This document shows, one piece after another, positions 43,748 through 51,835 of a stretch of 64,000 nt of DNA. Location: assembly GCF_003259315.1 (NCBI RefSeq), contig NZ_QLLT01000019.1:62001-126000 (forward strand), written 5' to 3'. Position numbers and translations under genes: made by a program. The DNA comes from Kitasatospora sp. SolWspMP-SS2h. Its GTDB lineage: Bacteria; Actinomycetota; Actinomycetes; Streptomycetales; Streptomycetaceae. Every line of letters begins with the position of its first letter. Within the stretch, counting starts at the first letter, position 1. The notes under the pieces were generated by a model. The model had not been told where the DNA came from and made no database searches. It worked only from the letters and a program-made list of their open reading frames with translations.

Positions 43748-45055
43748 ATGACAGGGCAGACGCCGGGCGGCCCCACCCCCCGCCCGCGGCCCGCCGGCGC
43801 CGCACCGGACCACGGCACGGCCGCACTGCACCGCTGGGACGGTGCCGACCGGTTCGCCGCCGGAACCCCCGAAGGACTCCGCCCCACCGACGCCGCCCCG
43901 GCGCTCCCCGGGCGCACCGCCCTGGTCTGGGACAGGGCGATCGGCTCCGAACCGTACGCCGACCCGTTCGGCCACCGCCCCGGGACGTGGCAGTACGCCC
44001 GCTGGACCTCCCCCTGGACCCCGGTCGGCCTCGACCCCGACGGCGCGCTCGGCGCCCACGGCCTGGTGCCGTCCTGGACGGCCACCGGACCGGTCGGCAC
44101 CAGGCTGACGGTGGACCTCCAGGTGCGCGACGCGGCGGGAGCCGAGTCCGGCTGGTTCACCATGGCCCGCTGGGCGCCCGGCGACGAGGTCGTGCACCGC
44201 ACCACCGTCCCCGGGCAGAGCGACGCCTTCGGAACCGTCGAGGTCGACACCCTCACCGCCGCCCCCGGCCGCCCGGTGGCCTCCTTCCGGGTCCGCGCGG
44301 TGCTGCTGCGCGCCGAGGACGGCGAACTCCCCGCCGGGGAGGCCGCGGTGGACACCCCGCCGGCGGCCCTGCACTCCCTCGCCGTGCTGGCCTCCCGCCC
44401 GGCGCCCGCCGGCCCGCCCCGACGCACCAGCGGCCCCGGCGGAGCCTGGGGCACCGTCCTGGACGTGCCGCAGCGCTCCCAGGAGGTCCACACCGGACAC
44501 TGCCCGCAGTACGACGGGGGCGGCGAAGCCTGGGCGGGTCCGGCCTGCACCGCGATGCTCACCGCGTACTTCGGCCGCGGCCCCGCCGCCGACGACCTGC
44601 TCTGGCTCGACCCCCGGGACCCGTCACCCGACGTCGACTTCACCGCCCGGGCCGTCTACGACTACGCCTACCGCGGCTGCGGCAACTGGGCGTTCAACGC
44701 CGCCTACCCGGCCAGGTACGGCCTGCTCGGCCTGGTCACCCGGCTGCGCTCCCTGGCCGAACTGGAACGCTTCATCCTCGCCGGCATCCCGGTGGCCACC
44801 GCCCAGGCGGCGCGCAGCAGCGAACTCGGCGGCTACGCCGCGGCCGGCAACATCATGGTGGTGCGCGGCTTCACCGCCCACGGCGACGTGATCGTCAACG
44901 ACCCGCTCTCGCCGACCGACGACACGGTCCGCAGGACCTATCCGCGCGGCGACTTCGAACGGGTCTGGCTGTCCGGCGGCGGCATCGTCTACCTCGTCCA
45001 CCCGCCCGACCGGGCCCTGCCCGCCCACGCTCCCGGAGCCACCGCCAACTGGTGA
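43748..45055 (+). CDS. C39-like (papain-fold) family protein, probably catalytically dead
   Basis: Predicted 435-residue protein of the streptomycete Peptidase_C39_2 type: an N-terminal beta domain (KxxxW-type segments such as GTWQYARWTSPWTPV, FRVRAVLL), then LDVPQRSQEVHTGHCPQYDG, and a papain-like domain through YDYAYRGCGNWAFNAAY and GFTAHGDVIVNDPLSPTDD. Relatives, as I recall them, read EAWCSPTS at the nucleophile and TNGHLMV at the histidine. Here they read EAWAGPAC and AAGNIMV, so the usual Cys is Ala and the usual His is Asn. A Cys lies four residues later, but no His partner is evident. No convincing signal peptide. Possibly a binding protein derived from a peptidase. Confidence 0.75.
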   Translation: MTGQTPGGPTPRPRPAGAAPDHGTAALHRWDGADRFAAGTPEGLRPTDAAPALPGRTALVWDRAIGSEPYADPFGHRPGTWQYARWTSPWTPVGLDPDGALGAHGLVPSWTATGPVGTRLTVDLQVRDAAGAESGWFTMARWAPGDEVVHRTTVPGQSDAFGTVEVDTLTAAPGRPVASFRVRAVLLRAEDGELPAGEAAVDTPPAALHSLAVLASRPAPAGPPRRTSGPGGAWGTVLDVPQRSQEVHTGHCPQYDGGGEAWAGPACTAMLTAYFGRGPAADDLLWLDPRDPSPDVDFTARAVYDYAYRGCGNWAFNAAYPARYGLLGLVTRLRSLAELERFILAGIPVATAQAARSSELGGYAAAGNIMVVRGFTAHGDVIVNDPLSPTDDTVRRTYPRGDFERVWLSGGGIVYLVHPPDRALPAHAPGATANW

Positions 45056-45213
45056 GCCGAGCGGCGCGGCATGATCCCGACCGCGACGCACGGTTCGGGC
45101 CGTGAAGAGGTGGAGGACGTCCGAGGTCGGCTCCGGGACGGGCAGGCGGGTCCGGCCCCGCGAGGTTCCCGGCCTCCGGGGAGGATCGGAACGGCCAGGA
45201 GCGGGAGCGGTCA

Positions 45214-45850
45214 GTGGGGTGTCCGCGGCAGACCTTCCGCGAGCAGGTCCCCGGCCTGATCGAGCGCCACCAGCGGCGCACACGCCGCCTCGTCGACCGA
45301 CTCGGCCAGATCGTCAAGGAGTTGGCGGGCCGGGCGGGCGCCCGCCTCTCCCGCATTCTGGCCTGCGCAGTCTCCCGGTCGAGTGCTCTTCGCCTGCTCA
45401 TGCGCCAGGCGGTACCGCCGCTGCGAATACCGCGCGTGCTTGGCGTCGACGACTTCGCCCTCAAGCGCCGGCACCGCTACGCGACCGTACTCGTCGACGC
45501 CGAGACCGGCGAGCGGATCGACGTCCTGCCCGACCGCACCACCCGGACCCTGGTCGCGTGGCTGCGCGAGCACCCCGGGGCCGAGCACGTCTGCCGCGAC
45601 GGCTCCCGCTCCTACCGCGAGGCGATCCGCCAGGCCCTGCCCGACGCGGTGCAGGTCAGCGACAGGTGGCACCTGTGGAGCAACCTGTGCGGCAAGGTCC
45701 TGGCGAGGTCCGCTCCCACGCCGCGTGCTGGGCCACCGCCGTGAACCCCGCCCGCCCCGGTGGTGTGCGCGAGCGGACCACCCGCGAACGCTGGCGGCAG
45801 GTCCAAGCCGTCGTCCTGGCCCACCGCACCGGCCTGGTCCCGCCCTCGCC
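45214..45850 (+). pseudogene. ISL3 family transposase remnant, frameshifted and truncated
   Basis: The frame starting at 45214 reads GCPRQTFREQVPGLIERHQR, then RVLGVDDFALKRRHRYATVL (first DDE Asp), HVCRDGSRSYREAIRQALPD (second Asp) and VSDRWHLWSNLCGKV. Near 45700 the homology moves to another frame: EVRSHAACWATAVNPARPGG, then VRERTTRERWRQVQAVVLAH, and then stops. The zinc-finger N-terminus and the C-terminal third with the catalytic Glu are missing. No terminal repeats were recognised. Confidence 0.8.
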
Positions 45851-46039
45851 GTGACCACTCCACCACCCGGGCCCGGCGTCGAAGGGAGCCGGAGCAACGG
45901 GAGCGGCGTCCGGGCACGTGCGGATCGGTGAGGTCGGCGCACGCGCCGGACCCCTCCTGCGCACCGCCCTCCCCTCCGCGCGTCCGCCGAAGCGGCAATT
46001 CGACCTGGGCCCGCCCCGTCCTCGTCCGAGGAGGACCGA

Positions 46040-46184
46040 GCGCCGCCGCGAGGAGATCCGCCGCATCGTCCAGGCCATGCCCGCCCGCCAGCGCGCCGGC
46101 CTCGTCCGGGCCCCGCGCGCCTTCGCCGACGCCGGAGCCGAACCGACCGCCCCCAGCAAGCGGCCCGAACCGCTCGGCTGGTAG
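46040..46184 (+). pseudogene. MarR family regulator, C-terminal fragment
   Basis: About 45 residues ending at the TAG of 46184 include RRIVQAMPARQRAGLVRAPR and AFADAGAEPT, which match the C-terminal dimerisation helix of MarR proteins found beside antiporter or efflux genes. Upstream there is no HTH in any frame, so the gene has lost its front part, probably with the nearby ISL3 event. Confidence 0.5.
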
Positions 46185-46219
46185 ACGGCGGTCCTCCAGT
46201 ACCGGCGGGCCGGAGGTGC

Positions 46220-47518
46220 TCAGACGAGGGCGAAGTGGCGGATCCACAGGTAGAGGGCGGAGACGGCGACGGTGGCGGCGGTGACGGGGATGCCGTAGCG
46301 GGTGAAGGTCCAGAAGCTGATGGGTTGGCGGTTGCGTTCGGCGATGCCGAGGACGACGACGTTGGCGGAGGCGCCGATGGCGGTGGCGTTGCCGCCGAGG
46401 TCGGCGCCCAGGGCGAGGGCCCACCAGAGCACCGTGCCGTAGGGCTGGCCGACGGTGTGGGCGAGGTCGGCGGTGATGGGGGCCATGGTGGCGACGTAGG
46501 GGATGTTGTCGACGACGCCGGACAGGACCGCGGAGGCGACGAGCAGGAGCATGACGGCGCCGAGCGGGCTGCCGCCGGTCGCGTCGGCGAGGGACTCGGA
46601 GACGGTTTCGATGACGCCGGTCTCGATGAGGGCGCCGACCATGACGAACAGGCCGGCGAAGAAGGCGAGGGTGGGCCACTCGACCTCGGCCAGGACGTCC
46701 TTGACCTCGGCCTTCGATATCCCCACCAGCAGCCCGGCGCCGAGCAGGGCGACCACGGACGGGGCGTAGTGGACGACGGGGTGCAGCACGAACCCGGCGA
46801 TCACCAGGGCCAGGACGGCCAGCCCCTGCGCGAGCAGGCGCCGGTCGTGGATCGCCTCCCGCTCGTTCAGCGCCATCACCTCGGCGGCGCGCCGCTCGTC
46901 GTAGGTGAAGTGCTCCCGGAAGAGGAAGCGGCACATCGCCAGCAGGACGGCGGTCAGGACGACCGCGAGCGGGGCGAGGTGGACGAGGAAGTCGTTGAAG
47001 GTCAGGCCGCCGCGGCTGGCGATGATGATGTTCGGCGGGTCGCCGACCAAGGTCGCGGTGCCGCCGATGTTGGAGGCGAAGACCTCGGCGATCAGGAACG
47101 GCGCGGCCCGCAGCCCCAGGCGCTTGCACACCAGCAGGGTGACGGGGGCGACGAGGAGCACGGTGGTGACGTTGTCGAGCAGCGCGGAGGCGGCAGCGGT
47201 GATGACGACCAGCATGGCCATGACGCGGAAGGGTTTGGCGCGGGCGCGTTTGACGGACCAGATGGCCAGGTACTCGAACAGGCCGGTGCATTTGAGGACG
47301 CCGACGATCATCATCATGCCGGCGAGGAGGAAGATGACGTTCCAGTCGATGCCGGAGTCGGTGGAGAAGAACGCGGATTCGTCGTCGGTGGCGCCGATGG
47401 CGAGCATCGCGGCGGCTCCGCCGAGGGCGGCGGCGACGCGGTGGACCCATTCGGTGATGATCAGGACGTAGGCGGCGGCGAAGACCACCAGGGCCGCCCA
47501 GGCGTGCCAGTCGTTCAC
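46220..47518 (-). CDS. ArsB/NhaD-type ion permease (SLC13-like)
   Basis: Predicted 432-residue polytopic membrane transporter of the ion-transporter superfamily, exporting Na+ (in exchange for H+) or moving an anion. Features: about 11 helices, ALLDNVTTVLLVAPVTLLVC and ASNIGGTATLVGDPPNIIIA in the first half, their inverted counterparts AVLSGVVDNIPYVATMAPIT and GADLGGNATAIGASANVVVL in the second. NhaD-like antiport is favoured because it is co-transcribed with an NhaP-type antiporter. GTG at 47518 overlaps the CBS gene stop (GTGA). Confidence 0.88.
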   Translation of the reverse strand: MNDWHAWAALVVFAAAYVLIITEWVHRVAAALGGAAAMLAIGATDDESAFFSTDSGIDWNVIFLLAGMMMIVGVLKCTGLFEYLAIWSVKRARAKPFRVMAMLVVITAAASALLDNVTTVLLVAPVTLLVCKRLGLRAAPFLIAEVFASNIGGTATLVGDPPNIIIASRGGLTFNDFLVHLAPLAVVLTAVLLAMCRFLFREHFTYDERRAAEVMALNEREAIHDRRLLAQGLAVLALVIAGFVLHPVVHYAPSVVALLGAGLLVGISKAEVKDVLAEVEWPTLAFFAGLFVMVGALIETGVIETVSESLADATGGSPLGAVMLLLVASAVLSGVVDNIPYVATMAPITADLAHTVGQPYGTVLWWALALGADLGGNATAIGASANVVVLGIAERNRQPISFWTFTRYGIPVTAATVAVSALYLWIRHFALV

Positions 47519-47988
47519 GAGGCCCCCAGGAGTCGGTGCAGCAGGTTCGAGGCGGTGATCACGCCGAGCAGCCGCCCCCCGGCGACTGCTCGGCTGCCGG
47601 GGGGCCGCTCCACGACGGCGACCAGCGGGCTGCGGGTGCGGGCCATCAGGGCGGCGACCTCCACCGCGGTGTCGTCGGCGTCGGCGACCGGCGGCGGGGG
47701 TGCGTTCTTGGGCAGGCACTCGCCCACCCGCACCCCGGCCAGCTCCTCGCAGAGCCGGTCGGCGTGCGCCTCGTCGACCACCGCGGCGAGCGCCGGGTCC
47801 TCGACCAGGTAGTCGGGCACCAGCAGGCGCACGAGCTGGGAGGCGGGCAGCACGGCACGCGGCGTGCCGGGGCCGTCGACGACCAACACGCCCGGCAGGC
47901 GGTGCTCGGCCAGCAGCCGGGCCGCGTCCAGGGCCTGGTCGTCGAGGCCGACGGTAGGAAAGGGTTCGGCGAGGTCACGTGCGCGCAT
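47515..47988 (-). CDS. Two-CBS-domain regulatory protein
   Basis: Predicted 157-residue cytosolic protein with a pair of CBS motifs: MRARDLAEPFPTVGLDDQAL, then LPGVLVVDGPGTPRAVLPAS; and VADADDTAVEVAALMARTRS, then PLVAVVERPPGSRAVAGGRL and LGVITASNLLHRLLG. CBS pairs bind adenosyl compounds and tune channels and transporters. Sandwiched between two antiporter genes with overlapping ends, it probably regulates one of them. GGAGG precedes the ATG at 47988. Confidence 0.88.
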   Translation of the reverse strand: MRARDLAEPFPTVGLDDQALDAARLLAEHRLPGVLVVDGPGTPRAVLPASQLVRLLVPDYLVEDPALAAVVDEAHADRLCEELAGVRVGECLPKNAPPPPVADADDTAVEVAALMARTRSPLVAVVERPPGSRAVAGGRLLGVITASNLLHRLLGAS

Positions 47989-49315
47989 CGGGCGCCTCCG
48001 GGGCGAGGGTGCGGGGCTGTGCCGGGAGCGGGGCGGCTCCGGGCTCGGGTTCGTCGACGTGGAAGAGCCGGGCGACGGAGACGCCGGTGCTGGAGTGCAC
48101 GACGATCGAGGCGGCGATGCACACCGCAATCAGGGTGTAGGCCCGCTCGCCCTGCGGGATTCCGGCTTGCAGGACGGGCAGGACGGGCAGGACGGGCAGG
48201 ACGGGCAGGACGGGCAGGACGGGCAGGACGGGCAGGACGGGCAGGACGGGCAGGACGGGCAGGACGAGCAGGACGAGCAGGCCGTAGACGACGGAGGCGA
48301 AGCCCTTGGGGCCGAACCAGGCCGCCACCAGCTGCTCGCGCCGGTCGATCCGGGAGCGAATCAGGGAGAGCAGCAGCGAGGCGGGGCGGATCAGCGCGAT
48401 CGCCAGGAGCACCGCCGCGTACCCGCCCCGGGACAGGGCGCCGAACAGAGCGGGAGTGAGCAGGGCGCCGAAGACCAGCAGGGCGGCGAACTTCGCCGGC
48501 TCGGCGAGGGCTTCGCCGAGCGGCTCGAACGCGGACTTGGACTCGGGTGCGACGGAGGCGAGGACGGCGCCGGCGGAGAACGCGGCGAGGTAGGGGTTGG
48601 CGTGGGTGAGGTGGCAGGCCGCGTACAGGATGACGCCGGTGGCCAGCGGCAGCAGCGGCCGCAGCTTGGCCTCCGCGCCCAGCCCGGGCACCCGCACCAG
48701 GGCGTTGACCACGAGGGGCAGGACGACACCGAAGGCCAGGCCGCCGACCAGTTCCAGGCCGATGGCGGGCAGCGAGGCCTCGAAGTGGGGCGAGGTGGGG
48801 CCGGCGGCGGCGATCAGCACCAGTACCACCGGCAGCGCCAGGCCGTCGTTCAACCCGGACTCCACGTTCAGCAGCCGCCGCAGCCGCGCCGGGACTTCCT
48901 TGCGCCCGACGATCGCGGAGGCGAACACCGGATCGGTCGGCGCGAGGACCGCACCCACCAGGAACGACGTCGTCCAGTCCAGCCCGACCAACAGGTGCGC
49001 CACCAGCGCCATCCCGACGAACGCCGGCGGCATCCCCAGGCCCAGCGCCCGGGCGGGGTCGCGCCAGGCAGCGCGCAGTGCGGGGAAGGCGACGTGCATG
49101 CCGTCGGTGAACAGCACCGCGAACAGCGCCAGATCCGCCGTCGCCGCGACGACCGGGCTGTTCGGAGTGACGTGGACCAGACCGAGGAGGCCGTCGCCGA
49201 CCAGGGCGCCGGCGGCGAGGAACAGCAACGAGGTGGAGAGCACGGTACGGGCGGCCGGCCCCGACAGCAGGACCGCCACGAGCAGCGCGGCCCCGAACAC
49301 GACGACGAGCACCAC
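47975..49315 (-). CDS. CPA1/NhaP-type cation:proton antiporter
   Basis: Predicted 446-residue membrane antiporter. CPA features: FLAAGALVGDGLLGLVHVTP, TADLALFAVLFTDGMHVAFP, FLVGAVLAPTDPVFASAIVG, and LLNVESGLNDGLALPVVLVL with the ND motif. Twelve or so helices. The helix after GPKGFASVVYGLLVLL is extended by VLP repeats encoded by a 9-bp minisatellite, giving an unusual regular Leu/Val/Pro tract. The GTG at 49315 is followed directly by a second GTG. First gene of a three-gene operon with a structured leader. Confidence 0.9.
   Translation of the reverse strand: MVLVVVFGAALLVAVLLSGPAARTVLSTSLLFLAAGALVGDGLLGLVHVTPNSPVVAATADLALFAVLFTDGMHVAFPALRAAWRDPARALGLGMPPAFVGMALVAHLLVGLDWTTSFLVGAVLAPTDPVFASAIVGRKEVPARLRRLLNVESGLNDGLALPVVLVLIAAAGPTSPHFEASLPAIGLELVGGLAFGVVLPLVVNALVRVPGLGAEAKLRPLLPLATGVILYAACHLTHANPYLAAFSAGAVLASVAPESKSAFEPLGEALAEPAKFAALLVFGALLTPALFGALSRGGYAAVLLAIALIRPASLLLSLIRSRIDRREQLVAAWFGPKGFASVVYGLLVLLVLPVLPVLPVLPVLPVLPVLPVLPVLPVLPVLQAGIPQGERAYTLIAVCIAASIVVHSSTGVSVARLFHVDEPEPGAAPLPAQPRTLAPEAPDART
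48170..48277. repeat. 9-bp in-frame minisatellite within the antiporter gene
   Basis: CAGGACGGG is repeated ten times without change (48170-48259), followed by two CAGGACGAG variants (48260-48277). On the coding strand this gives (Pro-Val-Leu)n and then (Leu-Val-Leu)n. Since the unit is 9 bp, copy-number changes alter a transmembrane segment without breaking the frame. Confidence 0.95.
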
Positions 49316-49327
49316 GCAAGCAACCCC

Positions 49328-49389
49328 CGGATCGGCGAAGGAGCAAGAGGGCTCTCCCCTTGCTCGCCGACCAGGCTTCCCGGCACACC
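49328..49389 (-). promoter_or_regulatory. Structured leader upstream of the antiporter operon
   Basis: On the minus strand, GGTGTGCCGGGAAGCCTGGTCG (49389-49368) is followed by a 7-bp hairpin, GAGCAAG...CTTGCTC, before the antiporter GTG. A near-identical 22-mer, differing at one base, lies on the plus strand at 49520-49541, so the element behaves as a conserved leader motif rather than chance. TTGACA lies on the plus strand at 49422-49427. Confidence 0.5.
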
Positions 49390-49519
49390 ACGAGTGACTT
49401 TATACGACTCTTACGACTCCTTGACAGGCCCTTTGCGGCCGACACGGCTCGGCGGCCGTCCGCACGGCCCCTCGCCGCCGCCCCGCCACCGCCACCGCCA
49501 CCGGCTACGATCACCGCCA

Positions 49520-49541
49520 GGTGAGCCGGGAAGCCTGGTCG
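49520..49541 (+). promoter_or_regulatory. Second copy of the antiporter leader motif, opposite orientation
   Basis: GGTGAGCCGGGAAGCCTGGTCG matches the minus-strand leader at 21 of 22 positions. It precedes only short reading frames, so the gene it once controlled may be lost. Together the copies form a 22-bp inverted repeat with a 130-bp spacer. Confidence 0.5.
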
Positions 49542-49633
49542 ACACGAGGACCCCTCATGCCCGGAGACCTGATGCCCGCTCACCACACCCTGGCCGAACG
49601 ATCGTTCCGCGCCCGCTTCTCGGCCGGTGCCGA

Positions 49634-49801
49634 GTGACGCGCTCCCGCGCACCGCACCGCCTGCTGGCCGCTCTCCACCTGCGCGCCCCGGGCGAGGCCG
49701 TCGTCCGCCTGCACGGTGACCTCGACATCGCCGACTGCCCCGCGCCTCCCGGCGTCACCACGAAGAACTCCACCGGAGCCCTGGTCATCACCGCGCCGTA
49801 A
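49634..49801 (+). CDS. Short ORF resembling the N-terminus of a STAS-domain protein
   Basis: A 55-residue frame from the GTG at 49634 contains LLAALHLRAPGEAVVRLHGD followed by LDIADCPA, like the first strands of an anti-sigma-factor antagonist (STAS) domain, then loses similarity and stops. It is too short to fold as STAS, so it is either a remnant or chance. No good ribosome site. Confidence 0.25.
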   Translation: MTRSRAPHRLLAALHLRAPGEAVVRLHGDLDIADCPAPPGVTTKNSTGALVITAP

Positions 49802-50059
49802 CACCAGGGGCACTGAGGACCGGATTGGACCCGGTTCGCCGGTCCGCTCACCGTCGGGGGAGGGGAGTGCCGTTGTGCCCTTCCGCCCGTCGGCGTCCTG
49901 CGCGCTCCCGAACCGGTCGACAACGAGGAGCGGAGGTGCGGGCCGCAGCGGTCGACGACGAGAGGTCTCCCGGCCTGAGCGGCTGCGGTCGGCTCCTCGT
50001 GCCGGAGGGCGGGCATGTGACCGGCGCCGGACGGACCGGGCACGCCGCCCGCCGGGTCG

Positions 50060-50500
50060 GAAGATGCTGATCGGATTGACGGCGAGCCCGGTGGTGCCGG
50101 TGATGCGCGGTGGTGCCAGGACCAGCATGAAACTCCAGCGGTTCGACGCCTCGCAGTGCCGGGCGAGTGGTTCGAGGTCGGCGACGTCGACCAGGGGGAG
50201 GCCCAGCCGGGCGAGGGCGACCTGGTGCACGGGCATGGGGGGCCGCGCCGGGCGGGCGTCGCTGATGTCGCCGACGTAGACGCTCGCGCCCCGCTCGTCC
50301 AACCACCGCACGGCGCTGAGGTCCAGGCCGGGCACGGGTTGGTCGAAGGGCCGGTTGATGTCCCATCCGCCGCGCACCGCGACGGCGTCCCCGGCGGACA
50401 GCGGCGTGCCCGCCCGTTCGAGGGCGGCGTCGAGGTCGGCGCCGGTGACGCGCCGGTCGGCGGGCAGCCGACCGCCCCCGGGCGCCAGGTCCGGGAGGGC
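50060..50500 (-). pseudogene. Cyclase (kynurenine formamidase-like) family remnant
   Basis: A minus-strand frame reads VTGADLDAALERAGTPLSAG, then DAVAVRGGWDINRPFD, VYVGDISDARPARPPMPVHQ, VALARLGLPLVDVADLEPLA, and SFMLVLAPPRITGTTGLAVN ending PISIF near 50060. This is the C-terminal half of the cyclase/formamidase family. No stop follows at the family's usual end, the metal-binding N-terminus (HxGTHxDxP) is absent, and no start is evident, so the gene is broken at both ends. Confidence 0.65.
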
Positions 50501-50587
50501 GGTGCGGGGTCCCGGGGTGCGACGAGGGCGGAGAGCACGGTGATCAGGGGCAGGAAACGCTCCGGCAGGTCCCGGCAGCCCTTCTGA

Positions 50588-51694
50588 TCAGTGCCGCGAA
50601 CGCCTGCGGCGGGCGGCCATGAGCAGGGCACCGCCGGCGGCGAGCAGGGCGGTGGACGCGACGGCCGCGCCGAACGGAGTGCCGGAAGAGCCGGTGGACG
50701 CCAGAGCACCGCCGCTGGAGGAGGGGCTCGGCACGCTCGTCGGACCAGAGGTCGGTGTCGGGGTGGGGGTCGGTGTCGGGGTGGGTGTGGGCGTTGGGGT
50801 CGGTGTCGGGGTGGGTGTGGGTGTGGGTGTGGGTGTGGGTGTCGGGGTGGGCGTCGGCGTGGGTGTGGGTGTGGGGGTCGGGGTGGGGGTGGGCGTCGGG
50901 GTCGGGGTGGGCGTCTGGCAGGCTACTTCGACTTCGCCCAGGCGCAGGGTGGCCAGTTGGCCCGAGTAGAGCTGCTTGCCGCCGGTGTCGTTGAGGATCC
51001 CGCGGACATCGATGTCCAGCCACGCCTCGGCAGTGAACTGCGCGCTCTGGACGGCCGGGTCCTGGTGGGGCGTGACCACGGCGGTCACCGTGCTGGCACC
51101 GATCTCGGGCCGGCCGAAGTCGGCGCCGGTGACGTCCAGGGTTGTGGTGCCGTCGGTGACCACGCGCCCGAGCACGGTGATCTGGCCGCTGTTGGTGCGG
51201 TTGTAGGCCAGCGCCAGCGGGCCGACCGGCGGGGGCACGCACTCGGCGTAGGAGTCCAGGCTGGCCACGGCGCCGCTCGGCGTGATCCGCACCAGCGCGG
51301 CACTGCCCAGCCGTGCCTCCAGCTCGGTCAGCTGCGCCTGGGCGTAGTACCTGCCCGGGTCGGCCGCCGTGCGGGTGGTCATCGTGCTGATGCTGATCCG
51401 CCCGAGCATGCCGTCCGGGTCGCTGAAGTCCCCGTTGTCGGTGTCGCCCACCGCGGTGCTGAGCGCCGTGCCGTAGGTGCCGGAGTAGCCGGTGATGCCC
51501 AGCGGCGGCACGTCCGGGTTGCTCAGCTGCACCAGCTTGGCGCTGGCCAGCGCACCGGGCGGGATCGCCGCCGAAGCCGGGCCGGGCCCCTGCCCCAGCA
51601 GGACGACGCTGCCCACCCCGGCGACCAGCAGCGCCCCGGCCGCCGAGAGGTTCTTCCCGCGCGTGCGCCGGGACTGACGGTTTCGAGTCTCCAT
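50588..51694 (-). CDS. Sortase-anchored (LAxTG) surface protein with Thr-Pro stalk
   Basis: Predicted 368-residue exported protein. A basic N-terminus and hydrophobic signal ([20 protein letters not shown]) lead to a choice-of-anchor-like beta domain (about 45-255). Then comes a run of about 27 Thr-Pro units (about 260-314), a Ser-rich hinge, the sortase motif LASTG (about 328-332), a hydrophobic helix and an Arg-rich tail (AARRRRSRH). This is a standard substrate layout for class E sortase in streptomycetes, linking the protein to peptidoglycan with the TP run as a wall-spanning stalk. Function of the beta domain unknown. The frame stays open upstream into a truncated ATPase gene; the ATG at 51694 is the natural start. 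Confidence 0.85.
   Translation of the reverse strand: METRNRQSRRTRGKNLSAAGALLVAGVGSVVLLGQGPGPASAAIPPGALASAKLVQLSNPDVPPLGITGYSGTYGTALSTAVGDTDNGDFSDPDGMLGRISISTMTTRTAADPGRYYAQAQLTELEARLGSAALVRITPSGAVASLDSYAECVPPPVGPLALAYNRTNSGQITVLGRVVTDGTTTLDVTGADFGRPEIGASTVTAVVTPHQDPAVQSAQFTAEAWLDIDVRGILNDTGGKQLYSGQLATLRLGEVEVACQTPTPTPTPTPTPTPTPTPTPTPTPTPTPTPTPTPTPTPTPTPTPTPTPTPTPTPTSGPTSVPSPSSSGGALASTGSSGTPFGAAVASTALLAAGGALLMAARRRRSRH
50752..50915. repeat. Hexamer-type repeat coding for (Thr-Pro)n
   Basis: About 164 bp built mainly from GGTGTG and GGTGTCGG-type units on the plus strand, coding for alternating Thr and Pro on the minus strand. Likely prone to slippage in 6-bp steps. Confidence 0.9.
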
Positions 51695-51835
51695 GGCACC
51701 AGCTGTAGCCGCCCGCCGTGCCCGACCCCGACAGGCACAACGGGCCCGCCCCTCAACGACCCCCGGATTCCCACGACCGGCTCCACCGGTACCGCGCCTC
51801 CCACAGTCGGCCCCGGCCCCGGCGCCGCCTCCGCC

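Noticed and set aside
48170-48277. Possible CRISPR-like array
   Set aside because: The units are 9 bp, directly adjacent without spacers, and lie in the frame of an antiporter gene.
49802-50059. Possible short genes downstream of the STAS-like ORF
   Set aside because: All frames are short, lack ribosome sites and show no motif.
50752-50915. Possible CRISPR or origin-like repeat
   Set aside because: It is a simple hexamer-based coding repeat for Thr-Pro in a sortase substrate.
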